From Lineus longissimus (lineage: Eukaryota > Nemertea > Pilidiophora > Heteronemertea > Lineidae): a DNA stretch of 64,000 nucleotides. Location: the NCBI RefSeq assembly GCF_910592395.1, contig NC_088309.1, positions 13,892,599 to 13,956,598 of the forward strand. The letters run 5' to 3'. The notes below the pieces were generated by a model. That model was not told the DNA's origin. It ran no database searches and worked only from the letters and a program-made list of their open reading frames with translations. Made by a program: the position numbers and the translations under genes. Of this stretch, positions 23,865-33,800 are shown piece after piece (the stretch's first letter is position 1; every line of letters begins with the position of its first letter).

Positions 23865-24501
23865 TTAACTTTCTTTTAATAAAAGTGACAGACAAATGAA
23901 GGTGCGCACTGTTCCTGTATAGTCCTCAATTTGGAAATGATGTTCATCAACTTGACTAAGAACGGTTCCAAGATAAACGTTTGAGTCCAATCTGAACAAA
24001 CACGTGTCGCCGACATTGAATATACGTTTTCCTGATTTGTCAGTGGATTTCTTGGACTTCTTGCGTTTACGACCGAAATATCGCTTATGACCGCCTGCAC
24101 CAACTTTCGAATCCAACCGAGCTTTTTTCTGAGAAGGGAAGTCACCATCATCATTCCTAGTCAGGTCCATTGAAGACGACTTTACCTGGAATTGTAAAGG
24201 CGAGTGTAAACATAATGGCAGTGGCTTAATGGGGGGGGGGGGGGGGGGGGGGTAACTGGGGGTGGCTCTCCAACAGACACAGCTTCTATTCTAATTCAAT
24301 TCTGACACTGACCAGTGTTGAATCTAGAGAAAGAAAGGAAGTATCCTACAGATGTCCACTTTTATTTCAATGTAGATTCAAATAATATTTAATTGCAATC
24401 AAAATAGCCTCGGAACTTACCATCAATCCAAAATCAGAGTAGTAATCACGCCTGTCTATAATGTCGGTTGCATTTCTGGTGACACATCTTGGAGGCTGAA
24501 C
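23865..24501 (-). pseudogene. Possible two-exon gene fragment, basic protein with Tudor-like end
   Basis: A candidate exon (24,501-24,421, acceptor TTTCAG, donor GTAAGT) reads PPRCVTRNATDIIDRRDYY. It can join a final exon starting at 24,185 that reads RYFGRKRKKSKKS and then VGDTCLFRLDSNVYLG. The last part looks like a small beta-barrel of Tudor type. The two splice signals are good. A third upstream piece (ending at 24,625) does not keep phase, so a complete gene is not supported. It could be a decayed host gene or part of an element; I do not recognise it. Confidence 0.35.
24231..24252. repeat. Poly-G run of about 22 bases
   Basis: An uninterrupted G tract lies at about 24,231-24,252. A shorter G run occurs near 39,389-39,402. 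Such tracts are prone to assembly error and can form G-quadruplexes. Confidence 0.9.
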
Positions 24502-25483
24502 CTGAAATAAAGAGTAATTTATTAGAATAGAATACATGCATACAAAGCCTACGGGAATACAGTATAATGATTTCAATCATCTGTTTGTGAATACATAGAT
24601 GAAGGGAAACATCGCTTAACTTACCACTTATCTTGTTCACTGCCGGATCAATGATGTCGACGTACTGGGCCTACATACATGTAGCCTCTCGAATCAACTA
24701 AAGCATCACATCAGCCGGATTAAGTCGAGAAGTTATCTGCAGTACACACCATGCAACCAGCTGAAATTAAAGAAAAAGGCATTTTAGTAACTGAAGGAAT
24801 GTTTACCAGTCAAAAAAGGCACTGTTTTGGCATCACCCTGTACAAAAATACCACAACAAACTGGAATGTGGGTCAATGGGCGAGTTCATTTTGCTAACAG
24901 GTGGATAATATACCAAGAACTTTTCTATATTTGGCGAATTCTTAAGACTATATTTATCAATTACATCTGTAAAGATATTTTCAACATAAACTATGGTATA
25001 TGCTAACTCATGGCTTGTTCATAAGCACGATCATGACTTATTATTGTACTATTACCCATGCTGTACCCCTTTCACCAAAATAGTCCCGACCATCGAACTT
25101 CAAAACTCAACTATTTTTAGACATTTGTTTTTCAAATGCATTTTCTGCATGAATATACAGCAAACTAACATAAAATAGATATATATTTTAAAAGTAAAGA
25201 TTTAAATGAATACTGGAAGTAACTCGTTTTGCTAAATAACGATCAAGGGAATTCGATGTTGTCCGATGAACTTGGCACCCCATCTCAATCTCCGTCTGCA
25301 AGTCGGCCATTTTGAATTTGAGCAGATCAAAGTTTGAGAAATTTCAGAATAAACGCACGATTCTGTACGAAACTGAAATGAGTTATGCAAAACAGCCGGG
25401 GTATTTATGATATATGATATTGTGCCTACCTGGATATCTAGTCTTGAAGAATTCCGAAATCTGTAACTTGTCGAAAAATCGAT

Positions 25484-25592
25484 AAAAAGCATGGAAATTG
25501 CCACTGTTTCGTTAATTTTGGTCCAAATTTCATGAAAAAGCATGGAAATCGCCACTGTTTCATTAATTTTGGTCCAAATTTCATGAAATTTT
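25484..25592. repeat. Tandem duplication of about 53 bp
   Basis: The block AAAGCATGGAAATTGCCACT followed by GTTTC, TTAATTTTGGTCC and AAATTTCATGAAA occurs twice in direct succession with only a few differences. No gene is seen here. Confidence 0.8.
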
Positions 25593-25911
25593 CAAGCCGG
25601 GTGAATGGTCATGTGACACAACTTATGAGCCAATGAAAACCGTCGTATCTAATTCGAGCACGTGTACAGAAGCGCGCTGATGTTTGAACGATGCCAATGC
25701 ATTAACCCTTTGGCTGAATGGGTATTGCGATAATGTGTGAGATGTGTATTGGCGACAATGTTTACATAGCGGTTAACAGGCTTTTCGCATGGACCAATCG
25801 TTGGGCAGCAGGCTAGTAGGCAGAATGGTTTATTTCGATGTCATGTTTAGGCTTAGCTGAAACAGCTGTGCTGCCCAACCACTGCAATGTCCTTGCCCGT
25901 ATGATAGAGTT

Positions 25912-26704
25912 TTATCTCAAACCCATTATTGTCTGAAATATTGTCAATATCTCCCACAAAATGAATTTTTTATACAGTTTTTTGACCCAGCTATCGAACT
26001 TTGATTGATAACCATGCCACCTCACAAGATACTCTTTGTCAAGGCCCCTGCCCCTTGTTTTTATAACTTTTTCAACCTCCCATAGCACAGGCTTAGTAAC
26101 CGTTTGCATCTCTTCTTGGTAAAAAATTCCCTGTAAAATTTCACCCTCGGCATCTTTTAAATTGTGTATATTTGCTACCCCAATCGTTTTCTACATCTAC
26201 AAATAGTGAATATTTCGTCAGTATAACTAGGGTAGAACCCCTTGTCGAACAAATGTTTGACTTTACTCACACGCACATTTTCGCCAATGCTAAACTTGTA
26301 CTGTATATTAATGGTATTGGATTTTTGTCGCTGCCTTATGATTTCTGCATTGTTGTATGTTACATCGGCAGGGGCCATCTGAATACATCGATGTTTGGCA
26401 TGGTTATAACTCGAAAAGACCTTTGTTGAAAAAACCTTGATGTTGACATGTCAGCCAAATCCATTTGGAATTGCTCATCTATCTGGATTACTTCTACCCT
26501 GCATCTTGGAAAGTGTTTCCTAGCCTGCTTATGTCCAGTATAGGGCTGTTGTTTTTTAAGCCACTGCTTTACATTTGATTGAGTTAAACCAAGATGTTTC
26601 ACCGCATTGTAAAGTTTTTGTACATTCTCGAATCCAGCAGGATGGGATGCGTCATAATGAATGTTTTTCAAAGCCGCCTCCATCAGCTTTAAAATGATTT
26701 GCAA
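25912..26704 (-). pseudogene. Polinton/adintovirus-like integrase with chromodomain, catalytic core deleted
   Basis: The likely start is MEAALKNIHYDASHPAGF at about 26,683; the TTG at 26,704 is upstream in frame. The N-terminal part has NVKQWLKKQQPYTGHK and the first core aspartate in FQMDLADM. The reading then jumps, after a frameshift near 26,400, to MAPADVTYNNAE, FSIGENVRVSKVKHLFDKGF and YTDEIFTI, the region that normally follows the catalytic core. The stretch that should hold the second Asp and the Glu is missing. The C-terminus (26,109-25,912) is a chromodomain (VEKVIKTRG, EYLVRWHGYQSKFDSWV). In intact elements the enzyme inserts element DNA, and the chromodomain may steer it to modified histones. 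This copy cannot be active. Confidence 0.75.
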
Positions 26705-26707
26705 TAT

Positions 26708-27146
26708 CTAAACACTGGACAATTGCATATTCAATAGGATGGGTAAAAATGAATTTTCTGCATCTTTTATATCTTTTACACCGCTGATAATAACTTTACC
26801 ACTTTGGAAAATTGCAAAGTTCATAATATTATTCAATTTCACAATGCGGCCGGGAATATTTCTTGTTCATATGACAGGCGGTCTTGTAAAGCACAGAAAT
26901 CAAGTAAATAAATTCTACACCCAAAGCTATATGTGAGGGTCATGGTTTGCAAATTCACGTGGCTGAGTTGAACCCCACACTCCAATTTCGGAAGCATTCT
27001 GGCCCACTGACGCACGGATTGCCTGGCCAATGATTCAGACCGAGCCCCGCAACAAGCTATATTACCAGTTCTAAATAACAGACAGGATGAGCAAATCTTC
27101 CTATATTTCAATATCGCCCCACTGAATACATGGGGATTATATACAA
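26708..27146 (-). pseudogene. TATA-binding-protein-like gene next to the integrase, N-terminus missing
   Basis: The minus-strand reading from 27,146 shows two related halves. Half one has YNPHVFSGAILKY, then LLFRTGNIACCGARSESLAR and SVRQWARMLPKLE. Half two has HVNLQTMTLTY, then LSYEQEIFPG and, after a one-base frame change near 26,850, NFAIFQSGKVIISGVKD and NSFLPIL. The repeated order Tyr-x-Pro/Glu...Phe(Pro)-Gly, hydrophobic strand, Ser/Thr-Gly-Lys/Asn, Gly-Ala/Val-Arg/Lys, helix ending in Leu is the direct-repeat saddle of TBP. The stop (26,708-26,710) is about 25 bp before the integrase ATG on the same strand, so it sits in gene order within the element. A Helitron end interrupts it at 27,147; the missing N-terminus was not found. 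A host TBP-related pseudogene captured by chance is the main alternative. Confidence 0.6.
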
Positions 27147-27177
27147 CTAGCATGGTACCCGTCGGTGACGGGTTTGC
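27146..27177 (-). other. Helitron 3' terminus: hairpin and CTAGT
   Basis: On the minus strand, ACCCGTC-ACC-GACGGGT (7-bp stem, 3-nt loop) is followed nine to ten bases later by CTAG and a host T. A short hairpin upstream of CTRR-T is the defining 3' end of Helitrons. It lies about 50 bp after the helicase stop codon, and the next base is inside the TBP-like reading. Confidence 0.8.
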
Positions 27178-28081
27178 GCGTGCCAGCAGTTTACCTGTGT
27201 GGTGCCGATGTAGCATTTCTTGCTATTGAAGTACCTCTGGATAAACTATGTTCATTGTCTTTGTTCCGTTTGCGTGATAGTATAGGGCAGACGATTGGCC
27301 AACGCTGGAGTATGCTACATAAAGCTGTCCGTGGGATAAGCATGGTGTGGATAACGATAGTCCAACGACTTTTAGTGTCTGTCCTTGGGCTTTATTCACT
27401 GTCATAGCCAAGGAGAGTGTCACGGGAAATTGGAGTCGCCTGAACTGAAATGGACAGTCACTTTGAATGAGCGGTATCCGGGGGGATTAAGACTGTTGAT
27501 CCTGCATATTCACCGATGGCAATGGTAGCTTCGATGATGATGCTTAGTAGCCTTGAAGCGATGAGGCGTGTTCCGTTGCACAATCTTGGGGCATCGTGGT
27601 TGTGGAGGAGCATTATTTGGCAGCCAACTTTCAATTTGAGGTCATGTGGGGGCATGCCACTTGGTTGGAGTGAATTGAGGAATTCGACTGGATAGTGAAC
27701 GGTTTGATCGATGTCGGGTACAGTGTCTGTGGATGTGTACAGCTTCTCTTCTGTGGGAAGAAGTTGAAGGAGGGTGTTGTTTAGGTGTCTGACGGCATCA
27801 TTTCTTTGGGCTAAAATCGCTCTTTCGGACAACCAATTACGACTGGTGTAGTTGGTGGCGATGTTTGGGAACACAGCAAGCATCAGTTCTATTGGACTAT
27901 TCTGGTTGAAACTCAAACAGGGAGAGTACAGGTACCAACTGGCGCCACCAGATGGCAGCGTACGATGTGTTGGAATCCCTTGAACTATAAATAGATTTGC
28001 AAGCCAGGAAGGGAATTCCCTTGCAAAAGGCAACTTTCTGGTGATTTCATTGCAACGGAATATAGAAAACAAGCTTCCCAT
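27147..28081 (-). pseudogene. Helitron PIF1 helicase C-terminal fragment
   Basis: 28,081-27,458 has WLSERAILAQRNDAVRHLN, then DLKLKVGCQIMLLHN and CNGTRLIASRL. After a frameshift in a C-run near 27,478 the reading ends with LSLAMTVNKAQGQTL (helicase motif V/VI region), HGQLYVAYSSVG and NIVYPEVLQ, stopping near 27,226. This is the normal C-terminus of a canonical Helitron helicase, a different family from the two Helentrons in the window (no EEP follows). The upstream Rep and helicase motifs are absent. Its 5' boundary was not found. Confidence 0.8.
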
Positions 28082-28299
28082 TCATAATATCGATGTTCCA
28101 GAGGCAAAGTATATGCTGTAGAGTTCGAGACAACAGAGAGTAGGCCAGACAAACTATGACAACTCTCCTTTATATAGGTATCTAGATGTTTGACAGTGTA
28201 TGCCAGGGTTGTTAAATTCAATTCACAGTGTAATTTTTTTGCAGTTAGAACAACGTTCACTGTTTGAAGCATGATGAAATAATGATAGAACATTTAAGT

Positions 28300-30800
28300 G
28301 TGTGTACATGAGTAGACCATGCAGTGGGTGATAAGGTGGGGGTCAACGGTTTTTGATGAAATTTGGTGTGTAGGTCTCTCCTATGGAGAGATAAAAGCAT
28401 GTAAAATATTAGTCAAAAATATTCACTAATTACTGAGTTAATTGCTTAAGTTCAATTTTGACGGATTACGATCTTTTTTAAATAGAAATAAAGGGGTTAA
28501 TTTGAACTGCTGTCAAGCAAAAACCACAAACCCTACATAATTGCCCTTTGGGGTATTGTTGAAGTATGATTCGCCCTTGCTCTCAAAGTAAGTGCAAGTT
28601 GATAAACCTTGTGGTATGGGAGCAATAGGCCTTGGTAGAACCCCTACCCCATAGGCCCTTTTTTGACATAGGTGAAAAGAAACACTCCTAGCTAAATTGC
28701 CACAGGGAGCTGGGTGTTATGGCATGCCTAATTTTGTAGCATATATCTTATTATCTGAAATAAAAAATAAAATCTTTGGGCGCCATCTCAGGGAAAGCGT
28801 AAGAATGGGTCAAAAAGATGGATTTTCGTCATATTTTACAGCATCTTACTGGTGCTGCCATCTATCAGAAAAGAGTTGAACTGAGCACTTATACTGCCAC
28901 AAACTATCCCAAGGCAATTCATTGCTTGGGACACACGTTTGCAAGTGCCAGAAGCTCAGAGTTTGAGCTTGGTTCATCTGAATTAGAAGACACAAGTAAA
29001 CACCAAAATGAAATTGGGGGAGATTGTGAGAAGTGCCTCCATACATTTTTGGCAAAAAACAATGCAACCTCAAAAAAGTGCAAAGTCCATTTTTAATGTA
29101 CCGGGTACCCACCAACATGAAGACAAGTCAATTGAACAGGGAATTATGAATACTATATCGGATCAACCTGCAGGACCCAAAATAAAATATGAAATTGACA
29201 TTCTATTTAAAAGTCACTGCTGGAACTGGGAGAAGTTGAGTAGCGCCCTGATCAAAGTTGCCAAATTGCATGGAAATGACCCATCAGGACGTAGTATAGT
29301 CATCTTTATAGAGGGTAACCTGCTAACGGAGGTGTCCACTATAAAGTAAGGTTCCACTGTACATGTAGATAAACATTGTACACAGCTTTATACTGTGTGG
29401 ACAATATTTAGCAGGTTGACGCACATCCTTTTCACAATACCCGGTAGACTCATTCACGTTGTTGCAAGCTCAACAACATCAACACTGTATATTTCTGGGT
29501 AGGAACTCTGAATCCAGAAACCAGCAAGCTTGATGACCCTGAGCTGAACATGGAAAGAATTAAGACCAGACTTAGGAGTAATTATAATGTCAATTATCAT
29601 CAAATTTATTACAACACAACAAAAGTTGTCACATACAGGCACAAGCCTCTGGCTTTATCAGAGACAACATAACAGAAATATCACCTTAAACACATGTTTA
29701 AAAGAGAAGATGAATAATGTAGCTCTTGAGTAGGCTACATCCTACAGTTATAAAATGATGCAACATGTAATACGATGTGCGCAGTCTGAAGTACTCTTTA
29801 GAAGATTCAAAGGGTACTTTCCTGGAATCACACAAGAACTACATGTACTCCTACAATTAGCAATGTTATTGCTTGGCTTGAGCACTGGTAATACAACTAT
29901 CCAGATTGTTGGTTAAAACAAAAGTCAGGTAGGAATAACAGGATAGCTTCTCCATATCTGAGATCAATATGAAAAGAGGATCTCAAATATCCTAAAGGCC
30001 CAGTCGGAAGAACTGAATTTGAATTTCTTCATTGATTTTTCACTGGGCTCACTGCAGTCATATAAGTGCCTTTCTAGGAGGAATGTTTCAAATCATAATG
30101 TGATTTAAACCGTCCGAAGTTAGTTTCAAAAAGAAAACAGAAGTTCTCCCTAATTGTAAAGGTTCATGTTTTCAGTACTGAAATGTAGAAATTAAAGGCT
30201 TACGCCGTTTAGTAACTTTGGTGGTTATTCAAAGAAAATGGCATACGCCACAGCCGTAACAGCACCAGAGCGAACTTTACATTTTCGGCAGATTACTGAT
30301 AATTGAAACATTGGACACTCCTTGTATAAAATAGTCTCCTATTACCAACACGATAGATTCATGGCCTAAATCAACACGCAGCAATCGGTAAGCGCTGATA
30401 TACACAACAACTGTATACAGATAGTGCGCCAGTATGGTTGCATGTATCATGCATTACGACCGACTATTGGTGTCACCTTGCAAAGGAATAGGAACTAGAT
30501 TTAACTGGACCAACAGTAATTAGATGTGAACGAACAGCCTACCCCTTTAAAGAACCAGCAAGTAAAAAAATAACATCAACCCAGTTTTGGTGATGTCTGT
30601 TTTAAAGACACGGGTGGCAGCACATGTTTGTACGCGATTTCTTCGGATAAAATGCTCTTTTTTGTGGAATATAGGTTCATTTTCTCCAAAATTCATTGTG
30701 CCTCTGAGAAGCAAAGAATCACGGTATTCACCGGCTGGAGTAAGCCACATTGTGTTCCTCGGCGGACATGGCCAACCCCGCAATTAGGATCGGACGAGAG
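28300..30800. other. Long spacer without a supported gene
   Basis: Short plus-strand readings at 28,818-29,096 and 29,008-29,349 show no domain I recognise. No tandem array is evident. The missing 5' end of the Helitron fragment, and any displaced part of the virus-like element, could lie here but I could not identify them. Confidence 0.4.
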
Positions 30801-30806
30801 ATCAAG

Positions 30807-33800
30807 TCAATTTGCAGGTCGCAGTTTTTTTACTTGGAGTCCTGCTTCTTTCATCACTTTGATGCGGAGACTCCTGTGATTTAGAACTTCTCGAACAGCT
30901 ACTTCCTGCTCTTCATCATCTGCTGCCTCCTTCTCTAGGGGATGCCCACACTTCTGCTTAGCAGAAAGCCTACTGAAATAGGAAGCAATTTGTTGAGCAG
31001 TCAACCAATGTTCCTTGCTAAATAGAGACTTTAGCTTTCTTGCCACATCAGCAGGATTTTCTTTCATAGCAGTTGTCAAACCTTTCATAAATTCCTTCTG
31101 AAGAAATGAATGAATCTCCTTGCTGAACCTGCGAGAAGACTTCTGGAGACGATATGCCCAACCAGGGGGCACTGAAGACTCTTGAGGTAGTAATGCGACA
31201 AGTTTAGTTTGGGCAAGCTCACCAGACGAAGTTCCTGGCAAGGCAACGTCACAAAACTTTCCAGCTCACTTTCTTTTGATTTCGTCCATCTTGGTATCCG
31301 GTAGAAGCCTGAGGTCATGTTTGCCAATAGCTGTGTGGGTAGTGAGTTCTTCTTCTGTGGCAAATACTTGCACACATCCAATTTCATGGCATGGAATTTC
31401 AAGCTGGCAAGGCCTTTGGCCACGGATGGCACCAGTACCCATCCTTGGTTCTGTGTACGCCATTACTGCCACACCAGATGTACCCTGTGGTACAGCTTTG
31501 CTCAGCAAGGAAGAAATTGAATGCCTGGAGCCACCCCCGGTGTTGTACGCTTTCGAAACACAAACAATGTCTTCCTCCATATACTCGAAATTTGTAAAGG
31601 CTGTAACACCTGGCCATTTCACAGTTTTCTTGTCCTCAACAGCAGTAGCATTCAGGGTTACTTCAGCTACATAACAACCACGGACACCACAATAACTCCC
31701 CAGGGCTTTTACCATGTCAGCTGCAGTAGCCACGTCATGTCCTTCATTGATATCGCGCTGGATGTGACACTTCATGGGTGCTATTTTTCTATCGCATATG
31801 GTCTTTCCGGCTTGGGCTTCAGAGAAATCATAGCGTTTTATGTTTAGACCACTTGATCTTGACAAAGATGGAAGAGCCAACAACAAAGATGCATTATGAT
31901 AGCATCCAGCATTGTCTGAGAGAAGGAAGATTGTTGAAACATCTGGTAGGTCAACCTTGACTCTGCCCAACGTAGCATCAATGATGGAGTAAACACTAAA
32001 CCAATCCTGTCGGCACTGCTCCACCACATGGACATAGCAGTGGATCTGAAACACAGATTGAAAAAAGAAAATAAGTATAAAACAAGCAATCAAACTAAAC
32101 GAATATCACATGGGTTACCATTTCTCATTGACTTCATTGAACAATATCTTACAAGCCAAGAAACTGGAGGAATGTAAACCATGACTTCCTCTAGCCTGTC
32201 AACTCCTGGAGATACAGACTTGCAGACTCAGATCCCAAGGGACAATGGTTTCTGATCACCTTTCCAAAAAGTTAGAAAACTGACCTAAAATTCCTCTGTG
32301 CAATAAATGACTGCAAATATCAACCTAAGTAAGCAGGTTAACAAACTATTTCTGTAGGATATAGAAGATTGAGACTGTTGGCAAGTATTGCACTTTATCT
32401 ACATACCTGGAATTCATTGTTCTGGTCTTTCGAAACAACAGCAGTGACATGCCAGGATATTCCTTTCTTGCCGAACCAATCCTGTTGTGATTCTCGAAAT
32501 TTACTTGGCAGGAACTTCATAGGCCATTCCATTGTTGCCAAAGCCTGGTTTTGCGTTAGTCTCTCAAGGATGTCAGTCTTTCCATACTCCTGGTTCTTCG
32601 CCCGAAGCATGTGTGCCTTCATTTGGAAGATCCTATCCTTAGCAAGTTCATAATCATACCCAATTTCTTCCTTTTGCTTGGCGTACCTGATAATAAAAAC
32701 TACAATGTAGTTGGCCATTGATATAAATCTATGGTTATGAACACACTACCTGGCTACTGCAATTATATCAGGCTCTTGTAGTGTGTTGAGATTCCTTATG
32801 TACACATGAAACTTTGTATCAGGAATGCCTACGAATCTCATCACACCCTCCCGCTTTAGTATGAATCATTTATATTTAAAATACAATACAACCCATGGAG
32901 CTAGCGAGTACATTCAATGCAACATTCCACTGTGAGGTGCACATTTGACTCATGGAAGTGGAAAAAGCTTCAAATGCAGAAGCTTCCCATATGAATTAAC
33001 TCACCTGTATTCCACACTTGGGTCTTCCAAAGCAAGGTTAATTGTCTCCATTAGATCTCTTAGATCATCACATCGTTCACAGCACACGTTGTGTGGGTGA
33101 TTGCACCTCACAGTATCCATCAGCTAGGGCATAAGTGATGCAGTGGTCAGGACATGGATCGGACAGGTTGATATGAAGCTTGAAGTCTGATTTTAGATAT
33201 AACTTGGCTGCACGCACTCTAGACCTCAATTCATTCACAGTTGCAGGTGGATAACCTGAGAATGAAAAGTGCATCCATATAGATCATGATCATTTCATTC
33301 AAGTGATAAAATATTACTGTAGAATAAGATATTACAGTTGTCGAATTTTTCAATATGGGTCACCACAATCCGATTTTTGTTTACTCTCTTGGCAGCTGTA
33401 TTTTGCAGCTCATCACTTGGTCAACTAAGGAGGAGGGTGCCAATCAATAGACAATACTAAGGGGCACATACATGTACATCAATTTGAAGTGAAAAGCCCA
33501 ACATCATTTTGTATAGGAAAGGAAACTCGCCTAGGTATATAATTTAAACTTGCCTAGGTCGAATAATAAGATGGAGGTCTCAGAGAACAGGCAATAGATA
33601 CGCATTGACTGAGTGATTTTCTATTTGTCTGATTTTGAAACCTGATTGATACCCACCACACTGCAAGTGTCTCCAACACAGACAGTAATAGTTCAAAGGC
33701 CTCAGATCCTTCTGCCGCAATGTTGTCCAGGCCTGCCAAAGATTTTTGTTTGGATGCAGCACACACCTGAAACATGAGATTAGAAAAATATTTACTACCA

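Noticed and set aside
22576-25875. Inverted AGCTGTTTCAGCT / AGCTGAAACAGCT pair as terminal repeats
   Set aside because: The motif is itself palindromic, so inverted matches are expected; flanks do not match.
28818-29349. Overlapping plus-strand readings with Cys residues
   Set aside because: No recognisable domain, splice structure or neighbour support.
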